Source: Sphingomonadaceae bacterium (GTDB lineage Bacteria; Pseudomonadota; Alphaproteobacteria; Sphingomonadales; Sphingomonadaceae). From it: a DNA stretch of 64,000 nucleotides. Shown in pieces: positions 1 to 9,425 of this stretch; the first letter of the stretch is position 1, and every line of letters begins with the position of its first letter. The stretch is taken from NCBI GenBank assembly GCA_947451145.1, contig CANFXW010000003.1, positions 62,001-126,000 of the forward strand, written 5' to 3'. The notes below the pieces were generated by a model. It was not told the origin of the DNA. It worked only from the letters and a program-made list of their open reading frames with translations, and searched no databases. The position numbers and the translations under genes were made by a program.

Positions 1-717
1 GGGAACCTTGGCCTCAGCGGCCGCCTGAACGGCATTTCCTGTTCGCTCAGCTCGGGCAGGATCACCGCCATTTGCGGGCCGAATGGTGCAGGGAAATCGA
101 GCCTGCTCGCCTGCCTTGCCGGTCTGCTGGAGCAGGAGGTAGGTGAAGTCAGCCTTGATGGCCGGTCGCTCGCTTCGATGCGACCCAATGAGCGCGCGCA
201 GGCCATCGGCTATCTGCCGCAGGTGCCGCAGGTCGCGTGGGATGTCAGCGTGGAAACGCTGGTCGCTCTTGGCCGGGTGCCGTGGCCGGGCAGCGGTAGC
301 GCAGAAGTCGAAAGTGCGCTTGCCGCGATGGATCTGGCCGCGCTGCGCCATCGCCCAATGTCCCGGCTATCGGGCGGTGAACGCGCACGGGTACTGCTGG
401 CGCGGGTGCTGGCAGGGGAACCGCAATGGCTGCTCGCCGACGAGCCGCTTGCCTCACTCGATCTCGCCCATGCCCAAGCGATCATGGCCCGCTTCCGCGC
501 CGAGGCGGATCGGGGCAGGGGCGTGATTGTGGTCCTGCACGATCTGGCAGCAGCGATGAACCATGCCGACCGGGTGATCGTGTTGGAAAACGGCGCGATT
601 GTTGCCGATGGACCGCCCGAACTGGCGCTCGCCGAAAAAGTTGTCGCGCGGGTTTGGCAGATCAAAGCAAACTGGCTTGGCGAGCCGGGGGCGAAGGCTC
701 TGGCGATAGCTAACTGA
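1..717 (+). CDS. ABC transporter ATP-binding protein, FecE/BtuD-like (5' end outside window)
   Basis: The open frame runs in from the left edge, so the N-terminus is missing; 238 residues are visible. It contains a Walker A motif (GPNGAGKS, nt 76-99), a Q-loop region (IGYLPQ), the ABC signature LSGGERARVLLARVL, Walker B (WLLADEP) and the H-loop (VLHDLAAA). Together these define an ABC ATPase. The compact C-terminus and 'MSRLSGGERARV' style resemble importer ATPases of the iron-siderophore/heme/cobalamin group (FecE, FhuC, BtuD), which act on the cytoplasmic face with a FecCD-type permease. The permease would lie upstream, outside the window, so the substrate cannot be told. An internal ATG at 178 is not the start because Walker A lies before it. 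Confidence 0.88.
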   Translation, partial: GNLGLSGRLNGISCSLSSGRITAICGPNGAGKSSLLACLAGLLEQEVGEVSLDGRSLASMRPNERAQAIGYLPQVPQVAWDVSVETLVALGRVPWPGSGSAEVESALAAMDLAALRHRPMSRLSGGERARVLLARVLAGEPQWLLADEPLASLDLAHAQAIMARFRAEADRGRGVIVVLHDLAAAMNHADRVIVLENGAIVADGPPELALAEKVVARVWQIKANWLGEPGAKALAIAN

Positions 718-761
718 GCTATTCACTGGTCAGTCATCACTGCCGCACATATAGAGCAGCC

Positions 762-3710
762 ATGACTGCACTTGCTCGCGCCGCCGTTCGCCGCTTCTCC
801 GCCTTCTTGCCCCTGCTTTTGCTGGCTGGCGCACCTGCTTTGGGAGCGAAGCCGCCGGTCGCGCCTGCCCCCGCTGCACAGCCTTCACCGCCGCCAGCCG
901 ATACCGGCCCGTGGCTCTATCGCGGCAGTGACGTGCCGCAGGATAAAGAGTGGACCTTTGGCGAGCTGCCAAACGGCCTGCGCTATGCCGTGCGCAAGAA
1001 CGGGGTGCCGCCCGGGCAAGTTTCAATCCGGGTGCGCGTTGATGCCGGATCTCTGAATGAAAACGATGACGAGCGCGGCTTTGCGCACTTCATCGAACAT
1101 CTGGTGTTCCGCCAGTCAAAGTATCTGGCCGATGGCGAGGCGATCCACACCTGGCAGCGGCTGGGCGCGACCTTTGGTTCGGATACCAACGCCGAAACCA
1201 CGCCGACCAGTACAACCTTCAAGATCGACCTGCCGGGTGCGACGCCTGCCTCGCTCGATGAGAGTTTCAAGCTGCTTTCGGGCATGGTGATCTATCCCTC
1301 GCTCAGCGCAGCAAACATCAAAACCGACCTGCCGATTGTCCTATCTGAAAAGCGCGAGCGCGGCGGCGCGGCGGCGCGGGTCAGCGATGCCATGCACGAA
1401 CTGCTCTATGCCGGGCAGCGGCTGGCCATGCGCGATCCGATCGGCACCGAGCCAACGCTTAATGCCGCCACCGAGCAATCGATCCGCGCCTTCCATTCGC
1501 GCTGGTATCGCCCGGAAAACACAGTGGTTATCGTAGCAGGCGATGCCGAGACAAAAGACCTTGCGGCGCTGGTTACCAAGTGGTTCTTGGAATGGCCGGT
1601 GAAGGGGCCGCACGTCGATACGCCGTCGTTTGGCGATCCGGTCTTGCCCGCTGACGCGGCACCTGCCTCCGCCGATACCTTGGCTCCCGTCGGCAATGCT
1701 GTGGTTCTCACCGAACCCGACCTGCCGCGCACGGTTACCTGGGCTGTGATGCGCCCTTGGCGGCAGGTGCACGATTCCATCGCCTACAATCAGGGCCTGA
1801 TGATTGACAATGTCGCCACCCAGATCATCAACCGCCGTCTGGTCACCAAGGCCCGCGCCGGAGGAACTTTCCTCGATGCACGGATCGACCGCCAGAAAAT
1901 GAGCCGTACGGTCGATGGCACATTCGTCTCGGTTGCACCGATCGGGCCGGACTGGAAAGCCGCGATCAAGGACGTGCGCGCTGTCATCGCCGATGCCTCG
2001 GCCAACCCGCCTTCGCAGCAGGAGATTGACCGGGAGCTGGCCGAAATGCGGATCAGCTATGTCAATTCGCTGGAGCAGCGCGAGCTGCAGCCCGGCGCGC
2101 AGCTCGCCGATGATATAGTCATGGCGCTCGACATTCGCGAAACCGTCGCCGCGCCCGAGACGGTGCTGAGCATTTTCGACAGCGCCCGGCCGCTGGTTAC
2201 GCCAGCTGCCGTGCTCGAGCACACCCGCAGTTTGCTGACGGGTGCGGTAACGCGCAGCTTCATGGTTACGCCTACTGCGGGTGAGGCAAGTGCAGAGGGC
2301 CTGAAGTTGGCTCTGGCAAGCCCTGTGGCCGCAGATGGATCAGGCCGGGTGGCCTATCAGGAAATCAAATTTGCCGATCTCCCGCCGATAGGCACGCCCG
2401 CCCTGCCGGTTTCGAAAACGCCCACTGGTCTGCCCGATATTGAACAGCTCAACTTCGCAAATGGTGTGAAGGTGCAGCTCTATCCCACGGCGGACGAGCC
2501 CGGGCGGGTGACGGTTCAGGTGCGCTTCGGGGCAGGTTATCGCGCCTTCGGTCCTGCCGATGCGCCCTACATTGCACTGGGCCAGTCGGCTTTGATCAAT
2601 TCCGGGGTTGGCCCCTTGGGCGAAAACGAACTTGACCGGATTTCAACCGGGCGGAAACTGGCCTTTTCATTCGGCATATCAGATACTTTTTTTGCCTTTT
2701 CGGCGGAAACCCGGCGGGAAGATCTGGCCGATCAACTCTATCTGTTTGCCGCCAAACTATCGCAGCCGCGCTGGGATGAAGGCCCGCTGACCCGCGCAAA
2801 GGCGGCCGCACATCTGCAGTATGATGCTCTCGCCACATCACCACAGGGCGTGCTCGCCCGCGATCTCGACTGGATTTCACGTGGACGCAATCCGCGATTC
2901 CGGATGCCGAGCCCATCTGAAACCGACACGGCAACAGCTTCACGTTTCAAGGCGATTTGGCAGCCGATCCTGATGAGCGGCCCGGTCGAAGTGCAGGTGT
3001 TCGGCGATATTGACCGTGATGCAACTATAGCCGCGCTTTCGCGCACATTTGGTGCGTTGAAGCCCCGGCTTCCCCTGGCAAGGAAGCTTGCGCCCTTTCC
3101 CGATATGCCGAAGGGCGGCGGCGCTCCTATCGTCCTTAGCCATCGAGGCGACGCAACGCAGGCGGCCGCGCTGATTTTTTGGCCCACCGGCGGCGGGGTC
3201 AAGGGGTTGCGTGAGAGCCGGCAGTTGCGGATTCTGGCAGAGGTGTTCTCCAACCGTCTGCTCGACGGCCTGCGCGAAAAGCTGGGGGCGAGCTATTCAC
3301 CGCAGGTTTGGTCTGATTGGCCTGTTGACATGCCCATCGGCGGCGAAGTGGCTGCCCGCGCCCAGCTTCAGCCCAAAGACATTCCAGCCTTCTATGAACT
3401 GGCCGACAAGATCGCCGCCGACCTCGTCGCCAATCCGCCCAGCGCAGACGAACTGGCCCGCGTGACCGAGCCAATCCGTCAGTGGATCACCCGTGCCTAT
3501 ACCGGCTCGAATTACCTCATGAGCCATATCCAGGGCGCTACCAATGATCCTGTGCGCTATACGACGGTGCGGACTTTATTGCCCGATTCCACGGTGACCA
3601 CGCCGCAGGCCATGCAAGCCTTGGCTGCCAAGTATCTCGTCCGGCAACATAGCTGGCGTCTGGCCGTGCTGCCGGAGGGCAATGGAGCAGGGGCGCAGGT
3701 CGCTCGATGA
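762..3710 (+). CDS. Exported M16 family zinc metallopeptidase (two-module insulinase-like)
   Basis: 982 residues. The N-terminus has a short basic stretch followed by a hydrophobic LPLLLLAGAPALGA segment, a signal peptide, and then a Pro/Ala-rich linker, so the enzyme should act in the periplasm. The inverted zinc motif HFIEH is at about residues 109-113 (GFAHFIEHLVF), with the third zinc ligand expected in the LSEKRERG region near residue 196. A second M16-type half follows from about residue 540 (LNFANGVKVQLYP) and ends with the usual C-terminal region (LREKLGASYSPQV). The length fits two-module M16 peptidases such as PqqL-like proteins. The preceding gene ends 45 bp upstream; no operon link is evident. 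The substrate is unknown. Confidence 0.9.
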   Translation: MTALARAAVRRFSAFLPLLLLAGAPALGAKPPVAPAPAAQPSPPPADTGPWLYRGSDVPQDKEWTFGELPNGLRYAVRKNGVPPGQVSIRVRVDAGSLNENDDERGFAHFIEHLVFRQSKYLADGEAIHTWQRLGATFGSDTNAETTPTSTTFKIDLPGATPASLDESFKLLSGMVIYPSLSAANIKTDLPIVLSEKRERGGAAARVSDAMHELLYAGQRLAMRDPIGTEPTLNAATEQSIRAFHSRWYRPENTVVIVAGDAETKDLAALVTKWFLEWPVKGPHVDTPSFGDPVLPADAAPASADTLAPVGNAVVLTEPDLPRTVTWAVMRPWRQVHDSIAYNQGLMIDNVATQIINRRLVTKARAGGTFLDARIDRQKMSRTVDGTFVSVAPIGPDWKAAIKDVRAVIADASANPPSQQEIDRELAEMRISYVNSLEQRELQPGAQLADDIVMALDIRETVAAPETVLSIFDSARPLVTPAAVLEHTRSLLTGAVTRSFMVTPTAGEASAEGLKLALASPVAADGSGRVAYQEIKFADLPPIGTPALPVSKTPTGLPDIEQLNFANGVKVQLYPTADEPGRVTVQVRFGAGYRAFGPADAPYIALGQSALINSGVGPLGENELDRISTGRKLAFSFGISDTFFAFSAETRREDLADQLYLFAAKLSQPRWDEGPLTRAKAAAHLQYDALATSPQGVLARDLDWISRGRNPRFRMPSPSETDTATASRFKAIWQPILMSGPVEVQVFGDIDRDATIAALSRTFGALKPRLPLARKLAPFPDMPKGGGAPIVLSHRGDATQAAALIFWPTGGGVKGLRESRQLRILAEVFSNRLLDGLREKLGASYSPQVWSDWPVDMPIGGEVAARAQLQPKDIPAFYELADKIAADLVANPPSADELARVTEPIRQWITRAYTGSNYLMSHIQGATNDPVRYTTVRTLLPDSTVTTPQAMQALAAKYLVRQHSWRLAVLPEGNGAGAQVAR

Positions 3711-3790
3711 ACTAACTGGTACGGAACGCCAACGCACTTTGCACTGCCTGTCATTCTGGTTATGGGCGGCCCCGCAAAGGAGCATTAGCA

Positions 3791-5164
3791 GTGGCATCGA
3801 ACTGGAATCCAGACAGCTGGAAGGCGCAGGAAGCAAGGCATTTGCCTGCCTATCGCGAGCCTGAGGAACTTACGCAGGTCGAAGCGACCCTGTCGCGATT
3901 TCCCCCGCTGGTCTTTGCCGGTGAAGCGCGCGCGCTGAAGGCAGATCTGGCCGAAGTCGCACAGGGCAAGGGCTTCCTGCTGCAGGGCGGCGACTGCGCC
4001 GAGAGCTTTGCCGAGTTCCACCCGGACAATATCCGCGACACTTTCCGCGTCCTTCTGCAGATGGCGGTCGTCATGACCTTCGCCAGCAAGCAGCCGGTAG
4101 TCAAGGTTGGCCGCATGGCCGGCCAGTTCGCCAAGCCGCGCTCTGCGCCGACAGAAGTGCAGGGAGATCAAGAGCTTCCGAGCTACTTCGGAGACATTAT
4201 CAACGGTATCGAATTCGATCCCGCCACCCGCCGCAACGATCCCGCGCGGATGTTGCAGGCCTACAGCCAGTCGGCTTCGACGCTCAATCTGCTGCGCGCC
4301 TTCTCGAACGGTGGCTATGCCAACTTGCGTCAGGTGCACAAGTGGACGCTCGATTTCATGGGCCGCAGCCCTTGGGCCGCGAAGTTCGCCGAAGTGTCTG
4401 AGCGCATCGGCGAGGCGCTTGATTTCATGCAGGCCTGCGGGATCAATCCTTCGACCGTGCCGCAGCTTCAGGGCACCAGCTTTTACACCAGCCACGAAGC
4501 GCTGCTGCTGCAATACGAGCAGTCGCTGACCCGCCGCGACTCGCTGACCGGGGACTGGTACGATTGCTCGGCGCACATGCTGTGGATTGGGGATCGCACC
4601 CGCTTTGAAGGTTCGGCCCATGTCGAATTCCTGCGCGGCGTCGGCAATCCCATCGGTATGAAGTGCGGACCCAGCCTTGAGCCCGATGCATTGCTGCGTC
4701 TTCTTGACACGCTGAACCCGGGTCGTGAGCCCGGCCGTATGACGCTGATCAGCCGCTTTGGCCATGACAAGGTGGAAGACGGTCTGCCCAAGCTGGTGCG
4801 CGCCGTGAAGCGCGAGGGCCATCCGGTGGTTTGGTCGTGCGATCCGATGCACGGCAATGTTGTTAAGGCAGCCAGCGGCTACAAGACGCGTCCGTTCGAT
4901 CGCATCCTCGCTGAAGTGCGCGGCTTCTTTGCCGTTCACCGCGCCGAGGGAACCCATGCTGGCGGCATCCATATCGAGATGACCGGTCAGAACGTTACCG
5001 AGTGCACCGGCGGCGCGATGGGCATCACCGACGAGGCCTTGGCCGATCGCTATCACACCCATTGCGACCCGCGGCTTAACGCTGCGCAGTCGCTCGAACT
5101 GGCTTTCCTGATCGCCGAGATGCTCAATCTCGAAGCTCAGGATCGCAGCGCGCAGGCAGCGTGA
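3791..5164 (+). CDS. Class II 3-deoxy-7-phosphoheptulonate (DAHP) synthase
   Basis: 457 residues, matching plant-type (class II) DAHP synthases. It condenses phosphoenolpyruvate with erythrose 4-phosphate, the first step of the shikimate pathway (EC 2.5.1.54). Diagnostic stretches are [16 protein letters not shown] at the N-terminus, [10 protein letters not shown] near residue 65, [19 protein letters not shown] and the metal/substrate region [17 protein letters not shown]. Translation probably starts at GTG 3791, preceded by AGGAG with about 9 nt spacing. The stop overlaps the GTG of the next gene (GTGA), suggesting translational coupling to a short-chain dehydrogenase not obviously related to aromatic biosynthesis. 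This is the usual sphingomonad housekeeping DAHP synthase. Confidence 0.95.
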   Translation: MASNWNPDSWKAQEARHLPAYREPEELTQVEATLSRFPPLVFAGEARALKADLAEVAQGKGFLLQGGDCAESFAEFHPDNIRDTFRVLLQMAVVMTFASKQPVVKVGRMAGQFAKPRSAPTEVQGDQELPSYFGDIINGIEFDPATRRNDPARMLQAYSQSASTLNLLRAFSNGGYANLRQVHKWTLDFMGRSPWAAKFAEVSERIGEALDFMQACGINPSTVPQLQGTSFYTSHEALLLQYEQSLTRRDSLTGDWYDCSAHMLWIGDRTRFEGSAHVEFLRGVGNPIGMKCGPSLEPDALLRLLDTLNPGREPGRMTLISRFGHDKVEDGLPKLVRAVKREGHPVVWSCDPMHGNVVKAASGYKTRPFDRILAEVRGFFAVHRAEGTHAGGIHIEMTGQNVTECTGGAMGITDEALADRYHTHCDPRLNAAQSLELAFLIAEMLNLEAQDRSAQAA

Positions 5165-5922
5165 GCGGCCCGTTCGATCTTGCTGGGCGTGTCGTCATCG
5201 TCACCGGCGGAGCCATGGGCATCGGTGAGGGCATGGTGCGGATGCTCGCCGGAGCCGGCGCCAACGTCGCCATCGCCGACCGTGACCTTGCCAAGGGTGA
5301 AGTGCTGGCCGCAGAACTCCGTGCAGACGGTCTGGCGGCGCAAGCCTTTGCCGTTGAGCTGGCCGATGAAGGCTCGATCATCGCGCTTGCCGCCAATGTC
5401 ATCGCCGCGATGGGCACACCCTGGGCGCTGGTCAACAACGCCGGGGTGCAGGATCGCCAGTTGCTGCTTGAAGGCACAGCCGAGGAGTGGGACCGGAACA
5501 ACGCGATCAACGCCCGCGCGCCCTTCCTGCTCACCCGCGAGATTGGCCGGGCGATGGTTGCCGCCGGTAATGGTGGCCGTATCGTCAACGTCGCCTCGTG
5601 CAGCCTGCGCGGTCAGGCGATCAAGGGGCTGGCAAGCTATATGGGATCAAAGGGCGCGCTTGCTGCCCTGACCAAGGCCAGCGCGCTGGAACTCGCCGAA
5701 TTCGGCATCACGGTGAACACCGTGCTGCCCGGCGGTGTGGGCACACCCGGTGCGATTGGTGCGAAGGGGCCACCCGCTGAAGGTCCGGCGCGGCGGATGC
5801 CGGCTTTGGGCTTCTGCGAGCCTTCGGACATTGCCGGGGCGGTGCTCTATTTTGTCTCGCCAGCGGCGCGCTATGCGACCAACCAGACGATCTGCGTCGA
5901 CGCCGGTTGGAGCGTAACCTAA
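5161..5922 (+). CDS. Short-chain dehydrogenase/reductase (SDR)
   Basis: 253 residues, the classical SDR length. The cofactor motif TGGAMGIG is at residues 15-22, the NNAG motif is present (ALVNNAGVQ), and the active site is YMGSK with Tyr160 and Lys164. An acidic residue after beta-2 (AIADRD) suggests NAD(H) preference. It starts with GTG overlapping the DAHP synthase stop by 4 bp. Classical SDRs of this type oxidise alcohols or reduce ketones on small cyclic or acyl substrates. The genes that follow (carboxymuconolactone-decarboxylase-like, NTF2-like and MaoC-like) suggest a catabolic rather than fatty-acid role, but the substrate cannot be read from the sequence. Confidence 0.9.
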   Translation: MSGPFDLAGRVVIVTGGAMGIGEGMVRMLAGAGANVAIADRDLAKGEVLAAELRADGLAAQAFAVELADEGSIIALAANVIAAMGTPWALVNNAGVQDRQLLLEGTAEEWDRNNAINARAPFLLTREIGRAMVAAGNGGRIVNVASCSLRGQAIKGLASYMGSKGALAALTKASALELAEFGITVNTVLPGGVGTPGAIGAKGPPAEGPARRMPALGFCEPSDIAGAVLYFVSPAARYATNQTICVDAGWSVT

Positions 5923-6011
5923 CACGCCCGGGCGATAGGCTAAAGCTCACGCTTGACCCCGGCGCGGCATGCGCCAAACCAGCAGGGTAAACTTTGCTGG
6001 AGAGTAAACCC

Positions 6012-6674
6012 GTGCCCACCGTCCCCAACGAATTCCGCATCAAGTGGCCGCCCAAGGAAACCTGGACCGACGCCACGCGTGAAGTGCAGGCGTTCTGGGG
6101 CGAACCCAATGCTTGGGAGGAGGGCTCCAAGACCAACATCATCAACGTCATGGCTAGCCATCCGCCGCTGGGCATGGTGTTCAGCCATTGGGGCAAATAT
6201 TTCATGACCGGCCACACGCTGAATACGCGTCAGCTGGAAATTGTCGTGCTGCGAGTGGCCGTGCTGGTGAACTCGCCATACGAATGGCACAACCACGTTG
6301 GTTACGCGATCCAGGCCGGGATTACGCTGGAAGAGATCGCCGCCATCCGCGATTTCCCGAATTGCGAGCATTCCTTCACCGAAGAGGAAGTGGCGATTAT
6401 CGCGGCCTGTGGTGAGCTGATTTCCAACAACAACCTCTCCGATGAAACCTGGGCCACGCTCGCCAAGACGCTCCGGCAGGAACAGATGATGGATCTGGTA
6501 TTCCTGATCGGCCACTATGTGATGACCAGTTGGGCGCTGTCCGCCTTTGGCGTGCCGATCGAAGGCGGGGCGGATGCCATCGGATTTGATCTGAAGACCA
6601 AATCAGGCCGCACACCGGGAGTCACCTATCGCCCGGGCGAGAGTGAAGACTGGATCGAAAAGCGCGGATACTGA
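6012..6674 (+). CDS. Carboxymuconolactone decarboxylase-like (CMD/AhpD fold) protein
   Basis: 220 residues from GTG 6012. An in-frame TTG at 5994 exists, but GTG 6012 has GGAGAG about 7 nt upstream and gives the natural N-terminus MPTVPNEFRIKWPPKE. The region LNTRQLEIVVLRVAVLVNSPYEWHNHVGYAIQAG is the CMD signature, with E-W-x-x-H where redox-active AhpD members carry C-x-x-C. It is therefore unlikely to be a thiol peroxidase-like enzyme. A second weaker repeat follows (FLIGHYVMTSWALSAFGVPIEGG). Longer CMD proteins of this kind are frequent in sphingomonad and actinobacterial aromatic or steroid catabolic clusters. Actual reaction unknown. Confidence 0.82.
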   Translation: MPTVPNEFRIKWPPKETWTDATREVQAFWGEPNAWEEGSKTNIINVMASHPPLGMVFSHWGKYFMTGHTLNTRQLEIVVLRVAVLVNSPYEWHNHVGYAIQAGITLEEIAAIRDFPNCEHSFTEEEVAIIAACGELISNNNLSDETWATLAKTLRQEQMMDLVFLIGHYVMTSWALSAFGVPIEGGADAIGFDLKTKSGRTPGVTYRPGESEDWIEKRGY

Positions 6675-6702
6675 AAAAACCGCAGCATAAAGGGACAGGG
6701 CA

Positions 6703-7143
6703 ATGGCAAACGAAATACCCGCATCAAGCGAATTCACCGGCTTATCGCGCGCCGTCATCGCCTATAGCGAGGCGTTCACCCGGCTCGTCGGCAAGGCGAA
6801 GGCCGGCACACTTGGCGATGCCGAATGGGCGGAGATCGAGGGGCTGGTGAATACCAGCGCCTTCGTGCGCGAAGGCGTGTTCCTGGGCCCGCAGGCGGAG
6901 GTGATCGATTGGGCGACCTATCGCAGCTACGTCACCCAGTATGGCGGCTATACCGATTGGGAAGGCACCCTGCGGCGCATCACCGAAACCCCGGGCCGGG
7001 TCATCCTTGAGCTGGAAGAGCGCAACACGCGCGGCGGGGTTACCGATGTTTCCAACACGGTGACGATCTACGAATTCGATGCCGGGGGTAAACTGCAGCA
7101 CCTCGATGTTTACGTGATGCCACGCGGAGAAAAGCCTGCATGA
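6703..7143 (+). CDS. NTF2-like (SnoaL-type) small protein, function unknown
   Basis: 146 residues. The pattern of an N-terminal helix (SRAVIAYSEAFTRLVGKAKAG), a buried WATYRSYVTQYG segment and C-terminal beta strands (RVILELEERNT, NTVTIYEFDAGGKLQHLDVYVMP) is typical of the NTF2/SnoaL cone fold used by small isomerases, cyclases and dehydratases. It starts at ATG 6703 after AAGGGACAGGG. Its stop overlaps the ATG of the next NTF2-like gene (ATGA), so the two are probably made together. Family membership is inferred from fold-like pattern rather than a diagnostic motif. Confidence 0.6.
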   Translation: MANEIPASSEFTGLSRAVIAYSEAFTRLVGKAKAGTLGDAEWAEIEGLVNTSAFVREGVFLGPQAEVIDWATYRSYVTQYGGYTDWEGTLRRITETPGRVILELEERNTRGGVTDVSNTVTIYEFDAGGKLQHLDVYVMPRGEKPA

Positions 7144-7616
7144 CGCTCGACGAACTCCTCGCTCGCGAGGCCATTCGCGATACTCTGGCGAAGTACAATG
7201 TCTCGGGCGACCGGCTCAAGGTTGACGACTTCGCCGCCTGCTTCACTGAAGACGGAATACTCCAGTCCGAGGAAACGCCGGGCCAGTTCATCTTCCGCTA
7301 TGAAGGGCGCGAGGCGATCCGGGCCTGGCAGAACCGCTGGCGCAGCCGCCAGCCGGGGCAGGATACGGTCCACAAGGCGAGCTTTGTGCGACACCACCTT
7401 GGTACCTGCAAGATCGACATAACCGGTCCGGACACCGCCAAGGCCCGCACCTATTGGGCGGCGTGGACCGATATCGGGCCCGATCACTGCGGCGTCTACA
7501 TCGATGATTTCCGCAAGGTGGGTGACGAGTGGCTGATCGCGCTGCGCCGCGTGCGCAAGGACTGGGTTTCGCCCGATGGGCTGTTCCAGACGGCGATAGT
7601 GAACACCGAGGGCTGA
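7140..7616 (+). CDS. NTF2-like (SnoaL_4-type) protein
   Basis: 158 residues. The N-terminus LDELLAREAIRDTLAKYNVSGDRLKVDDFAACFTEDG is the characteristic start of SnoaL-like/ring-hydroxylating-dioxygenase-beta-like NTF2 proteins, and the GREAIRAW motif follows. These proteins act as small isomerases, dehydratases or lyases on cyclic substrates, or as structural partners. It is translationally coupled (ATGA) to the preceding NTF2-like gene. The pair could be a heteromer or handle successive intermediates. Downstream lie two adjacent hairpins before the next gene. Confidence 0.82.
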   Translation: MTLDELLAREAIRDTLAKYNVSGDRLKVDDFAACFTEDGILQSEETPGQFIFRYEGREAIRAWQNRWRSRQPGQDTVHKASFVRHHLGTCKIDITGPDTAKARTYWAAWTDIGPDHCGVYIDDFRKVGDEWLIALRRVRKDWVSPDGLFQTAIVNTEG

Positions 7617-7621
7617 GCCAT

Positions 7622-7677
7622 TGCCGCTTGCGGCAGGTGCGGATGCGCTTGCGTCTATTGGCAAGCAGTTCCGCACC
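7622..7677. other. Two adjacent intercistronic hairpins
   Basis: TGCCGC-TT-GCGGCA at 7622-7635 is a perfect 6-bp palindrome. It is followed at once by a longer hairpin, 7636-7677: outer arms GGTGCGGA / TCCGCACC, a 3x3 internal loop, inner arms GCTTGC / GCAAGC and an 8-nt loop. No U-tract follows, so a simple intrinsic terminator is unlikely. An mRNA processing or stability element within the operon is more plausible. Confidence 0.6.
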
Positions 7678-7717
7678 GCGCATGTGATCCCGAAAGCTGC
7701 TTTTCGGAGAGAATGCC

Positions 7718-8908
7718 ATGGCTGAATCCGGCCACAACAATGCACCTGTGCTGGACACCAGCGATGTCGACAAATGGATCGGCAAGCAGATCGTCTATGC
7801 CGAGATGTGGGACCCCTGCAACGCCACCGATATCCGCCGCTGGGTGCAGGCGATGGACTATGCCAACCCGCTGCACTGGGACGAGCAGTTTGCCCGCGCC
7901 TCGAAATTCGGCGGCATTGTCGCGCCGCAGAGCTTTACCGTGGCGATGGACTATGGCCACGGCTGCCACCCATCGTGCGTCGGCAATATTCCCGGGAGCC
8001 ATCTGATCTTCGCGGGCGAGGAGTGGTGGTTCTATGGCACCCCGGTCCGCCCCGGTGACAAGCTGGTGCAGGAGCGCCGCTTCGCCGGTTACAAGGTCAC
8101 CGAAACTGCTTTCGCCGGCCCGACCATGTTTGCCAACGGTGATACCGTCCACCGCAACCAATATGGTGCGCTGGTGGCCAAGGAACGCGCAACCTCGATC
8201 CGCTATCTGGTTGAGGAAGCCAACAAGCGCGGCGTCTATGGCAAGGACAAGCGCAGCCCGAAGAAGTGGGAAAAGGCCGAACTCGCCGAGATCCACAAGC
8301 TGCGCCATGATTGGATCCTGTCGAACCGTCTGGGCGTGACGCCAGGCTTCGCCTCGGTGAAGGTGGGTGACAAGCTGCCGCGCCGGGTGATCGGCCCGCA
8401 TTCGGTCGTCACCTTTGCACTGGAATGCCGCGCGCACCGGCAGAACATCTGGGGTTCGTGGCGCTGGAACGTGCCCGAGGGCACCTATGATCCGGCCACC
8501 GAAGATGCCGGGTTCGCGCAGGACATGACCTACGATTTCGACATGCGCAAAATCGATCCGCGCCACGGTGACGGGCTCTATCACGGGCCTTCGTCAGGCC
8601 ACATCAACTCCGAAAAGGCCGAGAATGTGGGCATGGGCGGGGCCTATGGCTATGGCTCGTCGATGAACGCCTGGCATATGGATACTGTTGCCTTTTGGGC
8701 GGGCACGGATGGCTACATCTGGCACTCCAAGACCCAGTTCCGCAGCCCGGCCTTTGAAGGCGATGTGACTTTCGTCGATGCCGAAGTGATCGATAAGCAG
8801 GACCAGTCGGCCTATGGTGTGCCGATCGTTACCGTGAAGACCAAGATGACGACGCAGGATGGCGATACGATCCTCACCGGCACAGCGGACGTTTCGCTGG
8901 GAGCTTAA
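7718..8908 (+). CDS. MaoC/FAS1-like double-hotdog dehydratase
   Basis: 396 residues from ATG 7718, preceded by CGGAGAGAATGCC. The N-terminal half (about 15-190) looks like the FAS1-like/MaoC_dehydrat_N hotdog: MDYANPLHWDEQFARASKFGGIVAP. This contains the A-N-P-x-H-x-D motif typical of MaoC-like hydratases. The C-terminal half (about 215-395) looks like a second hotdog with a GHINSEKAENVGMGGAYGYGSSM segment. Double-hotdog proteins of this size hydrate enoyl-CoA or mesaconyl-like thioesters. Together with the SDR, NTF2-like and CMD-like genes just upstream it could form a beta-oxidation-like module. Substrate not determinable. Confidence 0.8.
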   Translation: MAESGHNNAPVLDTSDVDKWIGKQIVYAEMWDPCNATDIRRWVQAMDYANPLHWDEQFARASKFGGIVAPQSFTVAMDYGHGCHPSCVGNIPGSHLIFAGEEWWFYGTPVRPGDKLVQERRFAGYKVTETAFAGPTMFANGDTVHRNQYGALVAKERATSIRYLVEEANKRGVYGKDKRSPKKWEKAELAEIHKLRHDWILSNRLGVTPGFASVKVGDKLPRRVIGPHSVVTFALECRAHRQNIWGSWRWNVPEGTYDPATEDAGFAQDMTYDFDMRKIDPRHGDGLYHGPSSGHINSEKAENVGMGGAYGYGSSMNAWHMDTVAFWAGTDGYIWHSKTQFRSPAFEGDVTFVDAEVIDKQDQSAYGVPIVTVKTKMTTQDGDTILTGTADVSLGA

Positions 8909-8957
8909 GGTCTTGATGATGATTGACGCGCGCCACCGAGACTGATTACTCGGCCGC

Positions 8958-9425
8958 ATGGCCAAAGCACGCGACATAGTCCGCATGAGCGAGGCGGAGA
9001 TTTCCGTCTTCCTCGATCAATCCCAAAGTCTGCAGGTGGCAACGCTCGGTCCCGATGGCGCGCCGCACCTTACCACGGTGTGGTTTACCGTGCATGAGGG
9101 CAATGTCCTGTTCGAGACTTACGGCAAGTCCCAGAAAATCGTGAACCTGAAACGCGATTCGCGCATTGCCGTGCTGGCCGAGGACGGCAAGACCTATGCT
9201 ACCCTGCGCGGGGTTTCGATCAATGGGCGGGCCGAAGTGGTGGAGGACTTCCCCGAGCGGCTGGACCTTATGCGCGTGCTGGTAGCGAGCATGCATCCCG
9301 AACTTTCTGATGAGGCGATCGATGATCGCGCAGCCAAAATGGCGACAAAGCGGGTTGTCGTTAAGGCCCATCCTGAAAAGGTGATGAGCTGGGATCACCA
9401 CAAGCTGGGGGCGGTAGGCCCCTAA
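8958..9425 (+). CDS. Pyridoxamine 5'-phosphate oxidase-like flavin/F420-binding protein
   Basis: 155 residues. The stretch LQVATLGPDGAPHLTTVWFTVHEGNVLFETYGKSQKIVNLKRDSRIAVLAEDG is the split-barrel PNPOx signature (beta strands with G-x-P, then K-x-x-N-L-x-x-x-x-x-x-x-V). Proteins of this length are usually FMN- or F420-binding reductases rather than true PdxH, and no PdxH C-terminal dimerisation motif is present. Its stop overlaps the stop of the opposite-strand enoyl-CoA hydratase by 4 bp, so the two are convergent and touching. No strong ribosome binding site is seen upstream of ATG 8958. Confidence 0.8.
   Translation: MAKARDIVRMSEAEISVFLDQSQSLQVATLGPDGAPHLTTVWFTVHEGNVLFETYGKSQKIVNLKRDSRIAVLAEDGKTYATLRGVSINGRAEVVEDFPERLDLMRVLVASMHPELSDEAIDDRAAKMATKRVVVKAHPEKVMSWDHHKLGAVGP

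Noticed and set aside
3785..5062. Minus-strand open frame of about 425 codons
   Set aside because: Antisense shadow of the DAHP synthase gene, no recognisable domain.
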